DNA from: Korobacter sp036501185
GTDB taxonomy: Bacteria > Acidobacteriota > Terriglobia > Terriglobales > Acidobacteriaceae
Reading direction: 5' to 3'
Assembly: GCA_036501185.1 (NCBI GenBank)
Contig: DASYAU010000138.1
Location: 62,001-126,000 of the forward strand
Length of the DNA stretch: 64,000 bases
Shown here: positions 16,962 to 26,308 of the stretch, one piece after another
How the letters are laid out: the number at the start of each line of letters is the position of its first letter
How positions within the stretch are numbered: position 1 is the first letter of the stretch
The notes under the pieces: generated by a model
What the model saw: the letters and a program-made list of their open reading frames with translations, nothing else
Told to the model about the DNA's origin: nothing
Databases searched by the model: none
Program-made: the position numbers and the translations under genes

Positions 16962-19424
16962 GTGTCAACTGCACTGATCAACGTGGCAAATGAGAAACAA
17001 GAGCGCATTCTCGACGCGTTCCGCCGCTGGGGGCATCTTCAGGCCAACATCGATCCGATCGGGCATTTCAAGCCCGTGCCGCATCCGGACCTCGAGTTTC
17101 CCGAAGACGAGTCAGAATTTGCGCGCAAGATTTACTGCGGTACCGTCGGCGTCGAATTCATGCATATCGCCGATCCCGAGAAGCGCCGCTGGATTGCAGA
17201 GAAATTCGAGTCGGAGCCGGCGCCAGTCGACCACCCGCGCGTGCTCGACGCACTCGTCCGCGCCGACATGTTCGAGCAGATGCTTCAGTCGCGCTATATC
17301 GGCACCAAGCGCTATTCGCTCGAAGGCAATACCTCGCTCATCCCGCTGCTCCACGAGATCCTGAATACCGCCGCGGAACAAGGCGCGGAGCAGGCCGTTA
17401 TGGCCATGAGCCATCGCGGACGCCTGAACGTCATCGTGAACGTGGTCAACCGCCCCGCGGCAGAGATCTTTGCCGGCTTTGAAGACGTCGATCCTCGCAG
17501 CGTGCTCGGCGGCGGCGACGTCAAATATCACATCGGCTCGACGGGGAATTACCTCGCTACCAACGGTAAGAAGGTGCACATCCACCTCGCCTCGAACCCA
17601 AGCCACCTCGAAGCCGTAAACCCGGTTGCCGCGGGACGAGTGCGGGCCAAGCAGCAACGCATCGGCGAAGGCGGCCGCGAGAAAGTTGTGCCGCTCATCC
17701 TGCACGGCGACACGGCTTTCGCGGGCCAGGGCATTGTTGCAGAAACCTTAAACCTCGAGCACCTGCCGGGCTTCGACATCGGTGGTACTGTCCACGTCAT
17801 TGCCAACAACCTCATCGGATTCACTGCCAACCCGCGTGAGGCCTACTCGTCGCGCTACTCGTCCGATATTGCGAAGCGGCTGGCGATGCCCGTGATCCAC
17901 GTGAACGCTGAGGATCCGGACGCCGTCGTGCGCGTCGGTCGCATCGCGATGGATTACCGCAATGCCTTCGGCAGCGACGTATTGGTTGACCTCATCGGCT
18001 ATCGCCGCCACGGCCATAGCGAGGTCGACGACCCCACCATCACGCAGCCCATCGTCTACCGCAAGATCAAGGACATGCCTCTGATCTCGGATTCCTATGC
18101 CTCGCGCTACGGACTCGATCCGAAGCCTCTTGCACAAGCCGTCCATGCCGAATGGGACGCTGCGCAAAAAGAAGGTAAGGCGATGCAGAAGAAGCCCTCG
18201 ATGCGCGACCTCCCGGACTACTGGAACCAGTTCAAGGGCGGTCCGTGGAACCCGTCGTTGGAAGTGGATACTGGGCTTAGCGCGGAACACCTGCTGAAGC
18301 TGGCGCAAGGCGTCACCTCGTATCCTTCGGATTTCAATATTCATCCCAAAGTCCAGAAGCTGCTCGAGCAGCGACGCGAAATGGGCGAGGGGAAGAAACC
18401 GCTCGACTATGGCATGGCTGAATCGCTGGCCTTCGCATCGCTCGTGACCGAGGGTGTGCCGGTTCGCTTGAGTGGACAAGATACCAAGCGCGGCACATTC
18501 AACCAGCGCCATGCAGTGTTGGTCGACACGGAAAACGAGAACGAATATCTGCCGCTGGCGCATCTCGCGCCCAACCAGGCGTGGATCGAGATTTACAGCT
18601 CCGAGCTTTCGGAAGCCGCAGTGATGGGTTTCGAATACGGCTTTGCCCGTGACTTTCCCGAAGCGCTGGTCGCTTGGGAAGCACAGTTCGGCGATTTCGC
18701 CAACGGTGCCCAAATCATCATCGACCAGTTCGTGGTGGCAGGTGAAGACAAGTGGGACTTGCTCTCCGGCGTAGTCCTGATGCTGCCGCACGGCCACGAA
18801 GGCCAGGGACCGGAGCACTCCAGCGCACGCATCGAGCGTTATCTGCAGCTTTGCGCGCGCGACAATATGCAGGTCTGCCAGCCATCGAACGCCGCCCAGT
18901 ACTTCCATCTTTTACGTCGCCAGGCGTTGCGGAAATGGCGCAAGCCTCTAATCTGCTTCACCCCGAAGAGCATGCTGCGACATCCGGAAGCGGTTTCGCC
19001 GCTCGTGGATCTGACGAAGCCGCGCTTTGAACTCGTCGTTCCTGATTCCGAGGTACAAAACGCTGAACGCATCCTGCTCTGTACCGGAAAAATCGGGCAT
19101 GAGATGCGCATGGAACGGCGTCGCCGTCGCGACACGTCGACCGCGATCCTCTTCCTCGACCAGATCTATCCCTTCCCGGAGAAGGAGCTGGAAGCCGCAC
19201 TGGCGCAGCATCCCAACGCTCGCGAGGTGCTATGGGTGCAGGAAGAACCGGCGAACATGGGCGCTCTCTCGTTTGTCGAGCCGAGGCTGCACCGCTTGCT
19301 CGGCCCTGGCGTGCGGACGATTAAGCGCGCCGCCAGCGCTACCCCGGCGACGGGTTCGCACAAGGCACACGAACTCGAACAGAAGACGCTCATCAACATG
19401 GCGTTCACGCCGATGAAGAGCTAA
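16962..19424 (+). CDS. sucA: 2-oxoglutarate dehydrogenase E1 component
   Basis: An 820-residue thiamine-diphosphate enzyme that decarboxylates 2-oxoglutarate in the TCA cycle. Recognisable E1o signatures are YCGTVGVEFMHI, TKRYSLEGNTSLIPLL, AMSHRGRLNVI, the substrate loop HLASNPSHLEAVNPV, ThDP-site residues around LHGDTAFAGQG and VIANNLIGFT, RYRRHGH-like YRRHGHSEVDDP, and the pyrimidine domain LSGQDTKRGTFNQRHAV. It is shorter than the E. coli enzyme (about 930) because the N-terminal E2-binding extension is brief. The start codon is GTG with GGGAGC upstream. No E2 (sucB) or E3 gene is adjacent. Confidence 0.95.
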   Translation: MSTALINVANEKQERILDAFRRWGHLQANIDPIGHFKPVPHPDLEFPEDESEFARKIYCGTVGVEFMHIADPEKRRWIAEKFESEPAPVDHPRVLDALVRADMFEQMLQSRYIGTKRYSLEGNTSLIPLLHEILNTAAEQGAEQAVMAMSHRGRLNVIVNVVNRPAAEIFAGFEDVDPRSVLGGGDVKYHIGSTGNYLATNGKKVHIHLASNPSHLEAVNPVAAGRVRAKQQRIGEGGREKVVPLILHGDTAFAGQGIVAETLNLEHLPGFDIGGTVHVIANNLIGFTANPREAYSSRYSSDIAKRLAMPVIHVNAEDPDAVVRVGRIAMDYRNAFGSDVLVDLIGYRRHGHSEVDDPTITQPIVYRKIKDMPLISDSYASRYGLDPKPLAQAVHAEWDAAQKEGKAMQKKPSMRDLPDYWNQFKGGPWNPSLEVDTGLSAEHLLKLAQGVTSYPSDFNIHPKVQKLLEQRREMGEGKKPLDYGMAESLAFASLVTEGVPVRLSGQDTKRGTFNQRHAVLVDTENENEYLPLAHLAPNQAWIEIYSSELSEAAVMGFEYGFARDFPEALVAWEAQFGDFANGAQIIIDQFVVAGEDKWDLLSGVVLMLPHGHEGQGPEHSSARIERYLQLCARDNMQVCQPSNAAQYFHLLRRQALRKWRKPLICFTPKSMLRHPEAVSPLVDLTKPRFELVVPDSEVQNAERILLCTGKIGHEMRMERRRRRDTSTAILFLDQIYPFPEKELEAALAQHPNAREVLWVQEEPANMGALSFVEPRLHRLLGPGVRTIKRAASATPATGSHKAHELEQKTLINMAFTPMKS

Positions 19425-19446
19425 TTCATTTCCAGGATGCTACCAG

Positions 19447-19478
19447 GGCTGCGACGAGAGTCGCGGCCTTTTGGTTTT
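19447..19478 (+). terminator. Intrinsic terminator after sucA
   Basis: A 9-bp stem with one G-U pair (GGCTGCGAC / GTCGCGGCC), tetraloop GAGA, followed by TTTTGGTTTT. It sits between convergent genes. Confidence 0.85.
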
Positions 19479-21465
19479 AGTGGGAAAAGACGCGCCGCAG
19501 GCGCTGCATCAGCCACGACGTCTTGTACGGTTTTGTAATCTGTTCTAAACCTGCAACAACCGGTTCGGCCGGCGATTCAGGAGACGCGAACACAAAGATC
19601 GCCGGACTCGGCTCGATCGAGAGGTCGCGTAAGCGGGTGGCGAGATCCACCGTCGCACTGCCGGGCATCTCGTCGAGCAGCACAATGCGCGCCGTCATTC
19701 CCGAACTTTCGCCTGTCAGTTCGTGGATGGCGGTTTGCGGGTTCTGGTAAAGCTCCACGGAGTAGCCCCGCATTTCCAGCAAGTGACGCAGCGGTGCGGA
19801 GAATGCAACATCCGTGCTGACGATGGCGACGTCCGTTTGTGCGGGCAGCGCAGGGGCCGTGGTGGTGGAATAGATGCGCCGTCCGCCGGCGTGCTTTGCG
19901 CGGTAAAGCGCTTCATCAGCCAGCCGATACAGCGTATGTAAATCCTTGCCGTCGACCGGGAACTCCGCCAATCCCGCGCTGAATGAAACCCGGAAGCGAG
20001 TGCCGGCACTCGGCTGGAACTCGTGGTTCTCAAGCTCTTCCAGGACTTCCGCCATACGCTCAACCGCATCGGCTCTGCGCATAGCAAACATGCCGACCAC
20101 GAATTCTTCGCCGCCCCAGCGCGCCACCACGTCTTCGCTGCGGAATGACTGCCGAAGCAGCCCACCGAGATGCTGCAATACATCGTCACCCGCCTGGTGG
20201 CCGTACGTGTCGTTCACCCGCTTGAATTTGTCGAGATCAATAATTACCAGCGACACGGGAAGCCCGTGGCGCTCCGCGAGCCGCAGGTAATTGGCAATTA
20301 CTACGTTCGAGCTGCGGCGGTTGCGGACGTTGGTGAGCTGGTCGTAGTCGGAAAGGGTGCGATAAAGCCGGTCGCGTTCAAGGCGGTTACGGACCCGCGT
20401 GGTGAGCTCGATCGTGATGATCGGCTTCGCCACAAAATCATCGGCGCCCGCCGAGAAGATGCTGGTGATCGTCTCAGGATCGTTGCTTGAGCTCAGAAAC
20501 AAAATCGGCAGGCGGTTCCACTGCGCGTCGTTGCGAATGGCGCGGCACAGCTCGAGCCCGCTGAAGTTCGGCATTTCCAGGTCGAGGATCACCAGGTCGG
20601 GCATGCTGTCCTGCAGAACATTCCAGAAGAGCCTGGGATCCGACAGCGCGGTGACTCGAATCGCATGCTGCCCGAGCAATCCCTTCAGGGCGGCAAGGAT
20701 GGATGCATCATCATCGACCGCGAGTATTTTGAACTCGGCGGTTTGCAGGTCGAGCAAATGTTCGCAAGTGTCCACAATTTCCGGCACGGAAACCGTCTTC
20801 GGCAAAAAGCCGTGCGCCCCAATTTGCGCGGCGGTCACACGGTCCTCGAAGCTGTCAACCGATGTCAGCGCCAGCACTTGCATCGGCGGATGTGAAAGCA
20901 CCAGGTCGCGCACCTTTTCCGCTTCGTCCTCGGCAACCGAACTTCCAAGGTCGAGGACCACGATGTCGAAGCTCTCTTTCTTGAGTAAGCCCCGCGCTGC
21001 ATCCAGATTTGCCGCCACGGCAGCGTCCATCCCTCGTTTCGTGGCGGTAGCGTGGATCTGTTCTGCCAAGCCGCTGCTGTCCTCAATAATCAGGACGCGA
21101 TGGCGTCGCTGAGGCGGCGGCGCCTCCGTCATGACTTCGTATTGCTCTATCATCGTCCGCAGTTGCGCGACCTTTGCCGGGATACCGTCGGCGAGCAGTT
21201 CTTCGGGCGGACGGCTGTTGAGCCGCTGTTCGATGTCGCGGGCGAGAGTCGTTCCTTCCGCCAAACCGAACATGCCCAGCGATCCCGCAAGCTTGTGGGC
21301 ATCGGCTGCGCCTTCGGAGCGCATCGTTGTATCGGAAACTGATTGCGGCAAGGCGCGGCAAAAGGTCTCGAGCGAGTCGAGACGGTGCAGCAGCAGGCCG
21401 CGGTTTTTTGACCACACGGCCGCGAGCATCTGCTTGGTTTGCTCGGGAAGATTGGCCTGGGACAT
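19477..21465 (-). CDS. Hpt-REC-REC-GGDEF-REC-like diguanylate cyclase
   Basis: A 662-residue phosphorelay protein. An Hpt domain comes first (phospho-acceptor His57 in DAHKLAGS). Two receivers follow (about 118-230 with VVLDLGS, about 243-355 with VILDLEMPNFSG), then a GGDEF domain (about 375-530) whose active site reads GGEEF, the catalytically competent variant, with DLDKFKRVND upstream. The last 120 residues look like a third, weaker receiver (VLLDEMPG, ITKPYK). It would synthesise c-di-GMP in response to phosphorylation. It starts 3 bp after the lone receiver gene, so the two are one operon with the kinase upstream. Confidence 0.92.
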   Translation of the reverse strand: MSQANLPEQTKQMLAAVWSKNRGLLLHRLDSLETFCRALPQSVSDTTMRSEGAADAHKLAGSLGMFGLAEGTTLARDIEQRLNSRPPEELLADGIPAKVAQLRTMIEQYEVMTEAPPPQRRHRVLIIEDSSGLAEQIHATATKRGMDAAVAANLDAARGLLKKESFDIVVLDLGSSVAEDEAEKVRDLVLSHPPMQVLALTSVDSFEDRVTAAQIGAHGFLPKTVSVPEIVDTCEHLLDLQTAEFKILAVDDDASILAALKGLLGQHAIRVTALSDPRLFWNVLQDSMPDLVILDLEMPNFSGLELCRAIRNDAQWNRLPILFLSSSNDPETITSIFSAGADDFVAKPIITIELTTRVRNRLERDRLYRTLSDYDQLTNVRNRRSSNVVIANYLRLAERHGLPVSLVIIDLDKFKRVNDTYGHQAGDDVLQHLGGLLRQSFRSEDVVARWGGEEFVVGMFAMRRADAVERMAEVLEELENHEFQPSAGTRFRVSFSAGLAEFPVDGKDLHTLYRLADEALYRAKHAGGRRIYSTTTAPALPAQTDVAIVSTDVAFSAPLRHLLEMRGYSVELYQNPQTAIHELTGESSGMTARIVLLDEMPGSATVDLATRLRDLSIEPSPAIFVFASPESPAEPVVAGLEQITKPYKTSWLMQRLRRVFSH

Positions 21466-21468
21466 ACG

Positions 21469-21849
21469 TTAGGGCGTCGGCCACCCCAGCGCGGCTGCCA
21501 GCTCAGCGGCCAGCGTCAGCGGATCGAACGGTTTCGGTAGAACCGCCGCGGCGCCCAGGCTGGCGAACCGAGCTCGTTCGCTGGGCTGGACCTTAGCGGT
21601 CAAAAATACAACCGGGATATCTGCGGTAGAAGCCTGCGCCTGCAGTTTCTGCAATGTCGTCGGTCCATCCATGTCGGGCATCATTACGTCGAGCAGGATC
21701 GCGTCCGGGTGTTCTGCGGCCGCAATGCCTAGGGCATCTCTGCCCGAGCGCGCGCTCAGCACCTGGTACCCGGCAACCGTTTCCAGGCTCAGCGCGGCTA
21801 CTTCGCGAATATCGTCCTCGTCATCAACTATCAGGATCCGCTTCGACAT
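21469..21849 (-). CDS. Single-domain response regulator (CheY-like)
   Basis: A 126-residue receiver with the acidic pocket VDDEDD, phospho-acceptor Asp54 (AILLDVMMPDMDG), switch Thr (VVFLTAK) and Lys (LPKPFD). It has no output domain. It sits between the large histidine kinase and the Hpt-GGDEF protein, so it is a likely intermediate in a His-Asp-His-Asp relay from kinase to Hpt protein. Confidence 0.92.
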   Translation of the reverse strand: MSKRILIVDDEDDIREVAALSLETVAGYQVLSARSGRDALGIAAAEHPDAILLDVMMPDMDGPTTLQKLQAQASTADIPVVFLTAKVQPSERARFASLGAAAVLPKPFDPLTLAAELAAALGWPTP

Positions 21850-21885
21850 CGCAACTCACTTCCAGCCAGACTATACATGTGCCGG

Positions 21886-24800
21886 TCAGGAAGGTAAAAC
21901 AGACTTTCCTGGCTCCGCCACCTTCGCTTCGCTCGCGCTACTCTCCGGCTGGAACCGCGGTAACAAGACGAAGAACTCGCTGCCTTTTCCCTCGATGCTG
22001 TCCACCCAGATGGCGCCGCCGTGCTGCTGCACGATGCTGCGGCAAATCGCCAAACCCAGGCCCGTTCCTCCCTTGTCGCGCGAGTCGGAAGCGTCTACCT
22101 GCTGGAAGCGCTCGAAGATCGTTTGCAACTTGTTGGAAGGGATCCCGCGTCCCTGGTCACGCACGCGCATCAATAACCCGGCGCCGCGTCGCTCCGAGAT
22201 CACACTGATCCGGCTGTCTTTTGGTGAAAACTTGATGGCATTGCTCAGCAAATTCGTAAGCGTTTGCATCATGCGATCGCGGTCGGCATAGACCGTGCCG
22301 CGGGCGGGTCGAACCTCGAGTTGCACCCCGTTCGCTTCGGCCATCGCGTGCATCGTCGCGCTGGCCTGCACGATCAAGTCGGCCGCGTCAAGCGGCTGGA
22401 TATCGAGTGAGATCTTGCCCGACTCAATCTTCTCGATATCGAGAATGTCGTTGATGAGCCGGACGAGCCGTTCCGTGTTTTTCAAGGCAATATCGAGCAT
22501 GCGCTCGGCCTTGTCCGGATCGCGGCGCAGCGCACCGCCGGCGAGCAGGCCCAGCGAACCCCGGATCGATGTCAGCGGCGTACGCAATTCGTGGCTCACC
22601 ACGGAAATGAACTCGTTCTTCATGCGGTCCACTTCGCGGCGCTTGGTTACATCCTGGAAAATCGCGTTGCAGTATTCCACGCCGGCAATGCCGTAGCGGC
22701 AATTGATGCTGCCTTCCACCAGGATCAAGTGACCTTCCTTCGAACGGAACGACAACTCCACGTTATCGAGAGAGCCCGCCGCGAGCGCCTGTTCCACGGC
22801 CGATTGGCAGGCGTCGCGCTGGTCCGGAGGCACGAGGTCGAAGATCAAACCCTTCATCAATTCTTCGCGAGAGTAGCCCAGCGCCTGCGGCCATGCCGCA
22901 TTTACATGCAGGATCGTTCCGTCCGGCGCGAACGTGAGGATGAGGTCGGCGGTGTTTTCAAACAGGTAATGGTAGCGGTCCTCGTTCTCGCTGATCTCCT
23001 GCTCTGCGCGCTTGCGTGCGATGAACTGGCCGATTTGCGCGCCCACCGTGTTCAGCATCCCTAGCAGGTGTTCGTCCACATGGCGGCTTCTCAGGCTGAA
23101 CAGCGTGAAGATCCCGATCACGCCCTCGCGCGACTGAATAGGGAAGCCCACCGCCGCCCGCAGCGAGAGCGCTTCCACCTCGCCACGGCGAACGAAGTTT
23201 TCCTCATGCGAGATGTCGGAAACTTGCATGGCTGTCGCGCTTTTCCACACGCGTCCGGCCAATCCCTCGCCGCGATGGATCCGGGTTTTCTCGCTGATGT
23301 CGAGGTACGCGCGAAGGTCGAAGCCCGGCAGCGACCACGCAAAATTGAAAACCAGCGCGTTTTGCTCCGCCTCTACGTTCCAAAACTCGCTCAGCTCCCA
23401 GTCAAGATTGACGCAGAGAGCCTGCAAGATTTCCGGGATCGACTGGGTTAGGTCCACCGCGTCGGCCAGCACGCGTGCCACCGCGTTCTGCACTTCGAGC
23501 AGCGCCCGCGCCCGTGTGCGCTCGGAAATGTCGCGTACGTTGAGCACGATCCCGTGCAGCACGGGGTCGTCGAGCAGATTGTTGGCCACAACCTCGGCCG
23601 TGATGTAGTCGCCGTTCGATTTCCTCAGTCGCATCTCCTGGCGATGCGTGGGCCCAGATTCCAAGCCGAGGTTGTAGAACCCCTCCCGCGCCATCTCGGT
23701 GTCAGCGGGATGAACCAGGTCGAAAATTTCTCTCCCGATGAGCTCCTGCACCGCGAAATCGAGCAAGCGTTCCACCGCGGGGCTGATGTACTGCAGTCGG
23801 CCCGTAGCATCAATCACGCAAACCATGTCGCTGCTGTTTTGCAGGAGGGCACGGAATCGCCGCTCGGTTTGCTCTTTTGCGCGCTCGGCTTCCTTGCGCC
23901 GCGTGATGTCGTGCACGATGAAGACATAGCCCGTGACGGCGCCCTCCTCGTCGTGCATCGCGCTGGTCGAGAGGAGCCCCGAGAAGCGCGATCCATCGCG
24001 CCGGATGAAGTTCCACTCGGTTTCATCCGTGGTGCCGAGCCGAGCTTTCGCAATCAGCGCATCGAAGGCTGGTGCAACCGTTTCCGCAAAAAATCGGCTC
24101 AGTTGCTCGGCGTGTGCGTTCAACTCTTCGGCATCGTGAAAACTGACTGGCGTAAGCCTGCCCACTACTTCGCTGCTGTGGTAACCAAGCAGCTGTTCCG
24201 CCGCGGCGTTAAAGCTGACGATAGTTCCCCCCGGCCCCGTAGAAAAGATCGCGTAGTTCGCACTGTTCAGGATGGCCCGCTGCAAGGCCGTGGTCCGCTG
24301 CAGCATCCTCTCAATCGCCAACCTGCGCCGGATGTCCCGCTGCAATACGATGCCGGCAACCGCCAGGAACAACAGGGCCAATGCACCGCCTACCAGGATG
24401 CTGCGCAGCGAACGTTCGGCAGCCCGGCGCTGCTCAGCGGCGCGGTCGGAGAGCAGTTGCTGCTCCGTCAAAACGATCTCGGCAATTTTCGCCTTGATCA
24501 TTTCCATCCGCCGCTTGCCTTCGGTCGCAATCCGCTCCTCCACTGCGGGCGTCAATCCCTGGCTGCGGCGTTGCGCGACCGTTGCGTTCATGTGCTCGAT
24601 CTTGCCTTCCATCAGGCGACGCAACTCATGCAAACGGGCTTGCTCAACTGCATTGTCTGAGGTCAGAGCCAGCAGATGTTCTTGTAGTTCACGCGATGCC
24701 CGTAATTCCTGCTCGTACGTCGCGAGGAATACTTCGTTTCCTGTAATCAGGTACCGACCTTGGACGGATTCCGCAGTCTGGATCCGCGACTCGAGTTCAT

Positions 24801-25035
24801 CGAGGTTCTTTAGTACGTCTTGTGTATGGTTCAGCCAGGAGTTCGTAACTACCAGGGAGGCCGTGGTGCGATACGAGAGCACAACCATGAAGACAACAAT
24901 CGCCATGGCCGTGAGAAACGCGAGCGTGACCGCGGGGCGGAAGGCTCCGATGCGCCGCTCAACCGGAGACGCCGTGGTGCTGTCCGAAAAAGGAGTGTCG
25001 GATGGCATATTGTGCGCCGGTGCGGAGTTCCCCAC
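21886..25035 (-). CDS. CHASE3-PAS-PAS-GAF-PAS membrane histidine kinase
   Basis: A 1049-residue inner-membrane sensor kinase. TM1 spans about residues 33-55, a periplasmic CHASE3 domain about 60-205 (SVQGRYLITGNEVFLATYEQE-type pattern) and TM2 about 211-230. PAS (about 245-365), PAS (375-500), GAF (520-670) and PAS (680-800) follow. HisKA carries VVSHELRTPLTS, and HATPase_c carries NAIKF, DQGRGIP and GGTGLGLAI. The GTG start is used because GGGGGAG lies upstream; the internal ATG nine codons later has no ribosome-binding site. It heads the relay genes downstream (receiver and diguanylate cyclase) and follows the NarL-type regulator. The CHASE3 ligand is unknown. Confidence 0.93.
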   Translation of the reverse strand: MGNSAPAHNMPSDTPFSDSTTASPVERRIGAFRPAVTLAFLTAMAIVVFMVVLSYRTTASLVVTNSWLNHTQDVLKNLDELESRIQTAESVQGRYLITGNEVFLATYEQELRASRELQEHLLALTSDNAVEQARLHELRRLMEGKIEHMNATVAQRRSQGLTPAVEERIATEGKRRMEMIKAKIAEIVLTEQQLLSDRAAEQRRAAERSLRSILVGGALALLFLAVAGIVLQRDIRRRLAIERMLQRTTALQRAILNSANYAIFSTGPGGTIVSFNAAAEQLLGYHSSEVVGRLTPVSFHDAEELNAHAEQLSRFFAETVAPAFDALIAKARLGTTDETEWNFIRRDGSRFSGLLSTSAMHDEEGAVTGYVFIVHDITRRKEAERAKEQTERRFRALLQNSSDMVCVIDATGRLQYISPAVERLLDFAVQELIGREIFDLVHPADTEMAREGFYNLGLESGPTHRQEMRLRKSNGDYITAEVVANNLLDDPVLHGIVLNVRDISERTRARALLEVQNAVARVLADAVDLTQSIPEILQALCVNLDWELSEFWNVEAEQNALVFNFAWSLPGFDLRAYLDISEKTRIHRGEGLAGRVWKSATAMQVSDISHEENFVRRGEVEALSLRAAVGFPIQSREGVIGIFTLFSLRSRHVDEHLLGMLNTVGAQIGQFIARKRAEQEISENEDRYHYLFENTADLILTFAPDGTILHVNAAWPQALGYSREELMKGLIFDLVPPDQRDACQSAVEQALAAGSLDNVELSFRSKEGHLILVEGSINCRYGIAGVEYCNAIFQDVTKRREVDRMKNEFISVVSHELRTPLTSIRGSLGLLAGGALRRDPDKAERMLDIALKNTERLVRLINDILDIEKIESGKISLDIQPLDAADLIVQASATMHAMAEANGVQLEVRPARGTVYADRDRMMQTLTNLLSNAIKFSPKDSRISVISERRGAGLLMRVRDQGRGIPSNKLQTIFERFQQVDASDSRDKGGTGLGLAICRSIVQQHGGAIWVDSIEGKGSEFFVLLPRFQPESSASEAKVAEPGKSVLPS

Positions 25036-25089
25036 TGCGCAATATTCTCCCCCTTTTTCGCGAGGAAGGGAATTGCTTCGTGTGAAACT

Positions 25090-25776
25090 CTAGGAGCGTC
25101 GCGCGAGGCCGTGGTCCAGCGCGAAGAGTGCCAGTTCCAGGCGCGTGGACATGCCTACTTTGTCGAAGATATGCGTGAGGTGCCGCTTCACCGTCTCTTC
25201 ACTGATGGTGAGCCGTCCGGCAATCTCGCGGTTGCCGCAACCTTCCGTCACCAGCACCACGATCTCCAGTTCACGTGGCGTCAGTCCGAAGTCGTTCCGC
25301 GGCGCGCTGGCTTTGGTACTTGCCGCCAATTCGTTGAGAAGTTGCACCACGTTCGGTACGATCTTGCCGTCCAACCAGTACTGGCCGTCGAGCACCGCTC
25401 GGATCGCGGAAATCAGCTCACCCAGCGCGTCTTTGCGGACCACCCCGCGCGCTCCAAGCTGCAACGCCTGCAACACCTGCTGCTTGGTAATCGACGCCGT
25501 GAGCACAATCGTGCGCACCATGAAGTCGGAGGTGGTCATCTCCTTCAGCGCGTCCAGGCCCGGAAGATTCGGCATCAGCAGGTCCAGCAGCAGGAGATCG
25601 GGTTTGAGCTCACGAGCGAGCTTCACTGTTTCTTCACCGTTGCGCGCCTCACCCAAAACTGTGAAGCTGTTCTGCGCGGCGAGCATGTTGCGCAGGATTT
25701 CGCGAACGATGGGATCGTCGTCAGCAATCAGGATACGGGCTGCGCTACGGGCGCTGGTCGGCTTGGCTTGAACCAC
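25090..25776 (-). CDS. NarL/LuxR-family response regulator
   Basis: A 228-residue DNA-binding regulator. The receiver has acidic pocket IADDDP and phospho-acceptor Asp65 (LLLLDLLMPNLPG). The LuxR-type helix-turn-helix is near the C-terminus (LTPRELEIVVLVTEGCGNREIA, then SEETVKRHLTHIFDKVG). The start codon is GTG with AGGAG upstream. It is the first gene of the minus-strand signalling cluster, 54 bp ahead of the CHASE3 kinase, which is its likely partner. Confidence 0.93.
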   Translation of the reverse strand: MVQAKPTSARSAARILIADDDPIVREILRNMLAAQNSFTVLGEARNGEETVKLARELKPDLLLLDLLMPNLPGLDALKEMTTSDFMVRTIVLTASITKQQVLQALQLGARGVVRKDALGELISAIRAVLDGQYWLDGKIVPNVVQLLNELAASTKASAPRNDFGLTPRELEIVVLVTEGCGNREIAGRLTISEETVKRHLTHIFDKVGMSTRLELALFALDHGLARRS

Positions 25777-26141
25777 CGAAGTTATGCTCCTATCAGGATC
25801 CGGAGAATTTGCCTATGAAGTGATAGCACATTCGCGGTGAAAAGTGGAGCTAGCCCTCAATTCCTGCCACAGTATCGTACGGAGATCTATATCCACCTGC
25901 GGGGACTGCCTCTACTACAAGTGTGGGATAGGAGGATCTGCCCCGCTTCGGCAGAATGCCTTCAACCCGTAAAAAGACCATGCGGGGAGCGCTGGAACCC
26001 CGGCCTACGAGCAAGGCCACCAGGCCCCCGCACGGCACTCATGAAGTAGTTGTGAGCAGATGTAATCCTTCAATAATATTTCTTCAATGCAAGCAGGCCT
26101 GCCAAAAGCAGGCCTGTCCTCTTTGTCGGAAACCGCGGGGA
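25777..26141. other. Intergenic region left of the integrated element
   Basis: No supported gene. A frame from ATG 25956 (MPSTRKKTMRG...) is basic and Pro-rich but lacks a well-placed ribosome-binding site. At 26093-26117 two copies of the palindrome GCAGGCCTGC, separated by CAAAA, can form a 9-10 bp hairpin. Before insertion this would have lain just past the 3' end of the minus-strand tRNA gene and may have been its terminator. Confidence 0.4.
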
Positions 26142-26193
26142 TTTGTGGTGGGCCCGGTAGGATTTGAACCTACAACCAACGGATTATGAGTCC
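26142..26193. repeat. Left attachment site (partial tRNA copy)
   Basis: Fifty-two bases identical to the right copy. They contain the rc of the tRNA 3' end (CCA, acceptor strand, T arm, variable region and anticodon loop) but lack the D arm and 5' acceptor strand, so this copy is not a functional tRNA. Identity ends abruptly after GAGTCC. Confidence 0.93.
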
Positions 26194-26308
26194 CTCCGGG
26201 GCCGCTAAACGCAACATTCTACGATACCCGTCCAAACCAAGGACGGGTATTTTCTTTGGGAAAATTCATAGGAGCAACATAGAATCAGCGTGCTCAATTT
26301 TGCACCTC

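Noticed and set aside
17748..18908. 386-codon minus-strand frame inside sucA
   Set aside because: Shadow frame; the plus strand encodes a full set of E1 motifs here.
25956..26189. 77-codon frame left of the integrated element
   Set aside because: It runs into the tRNA-derived att repeat, lacks a well-placed ribosome-binding site and has no recognisable pattern.
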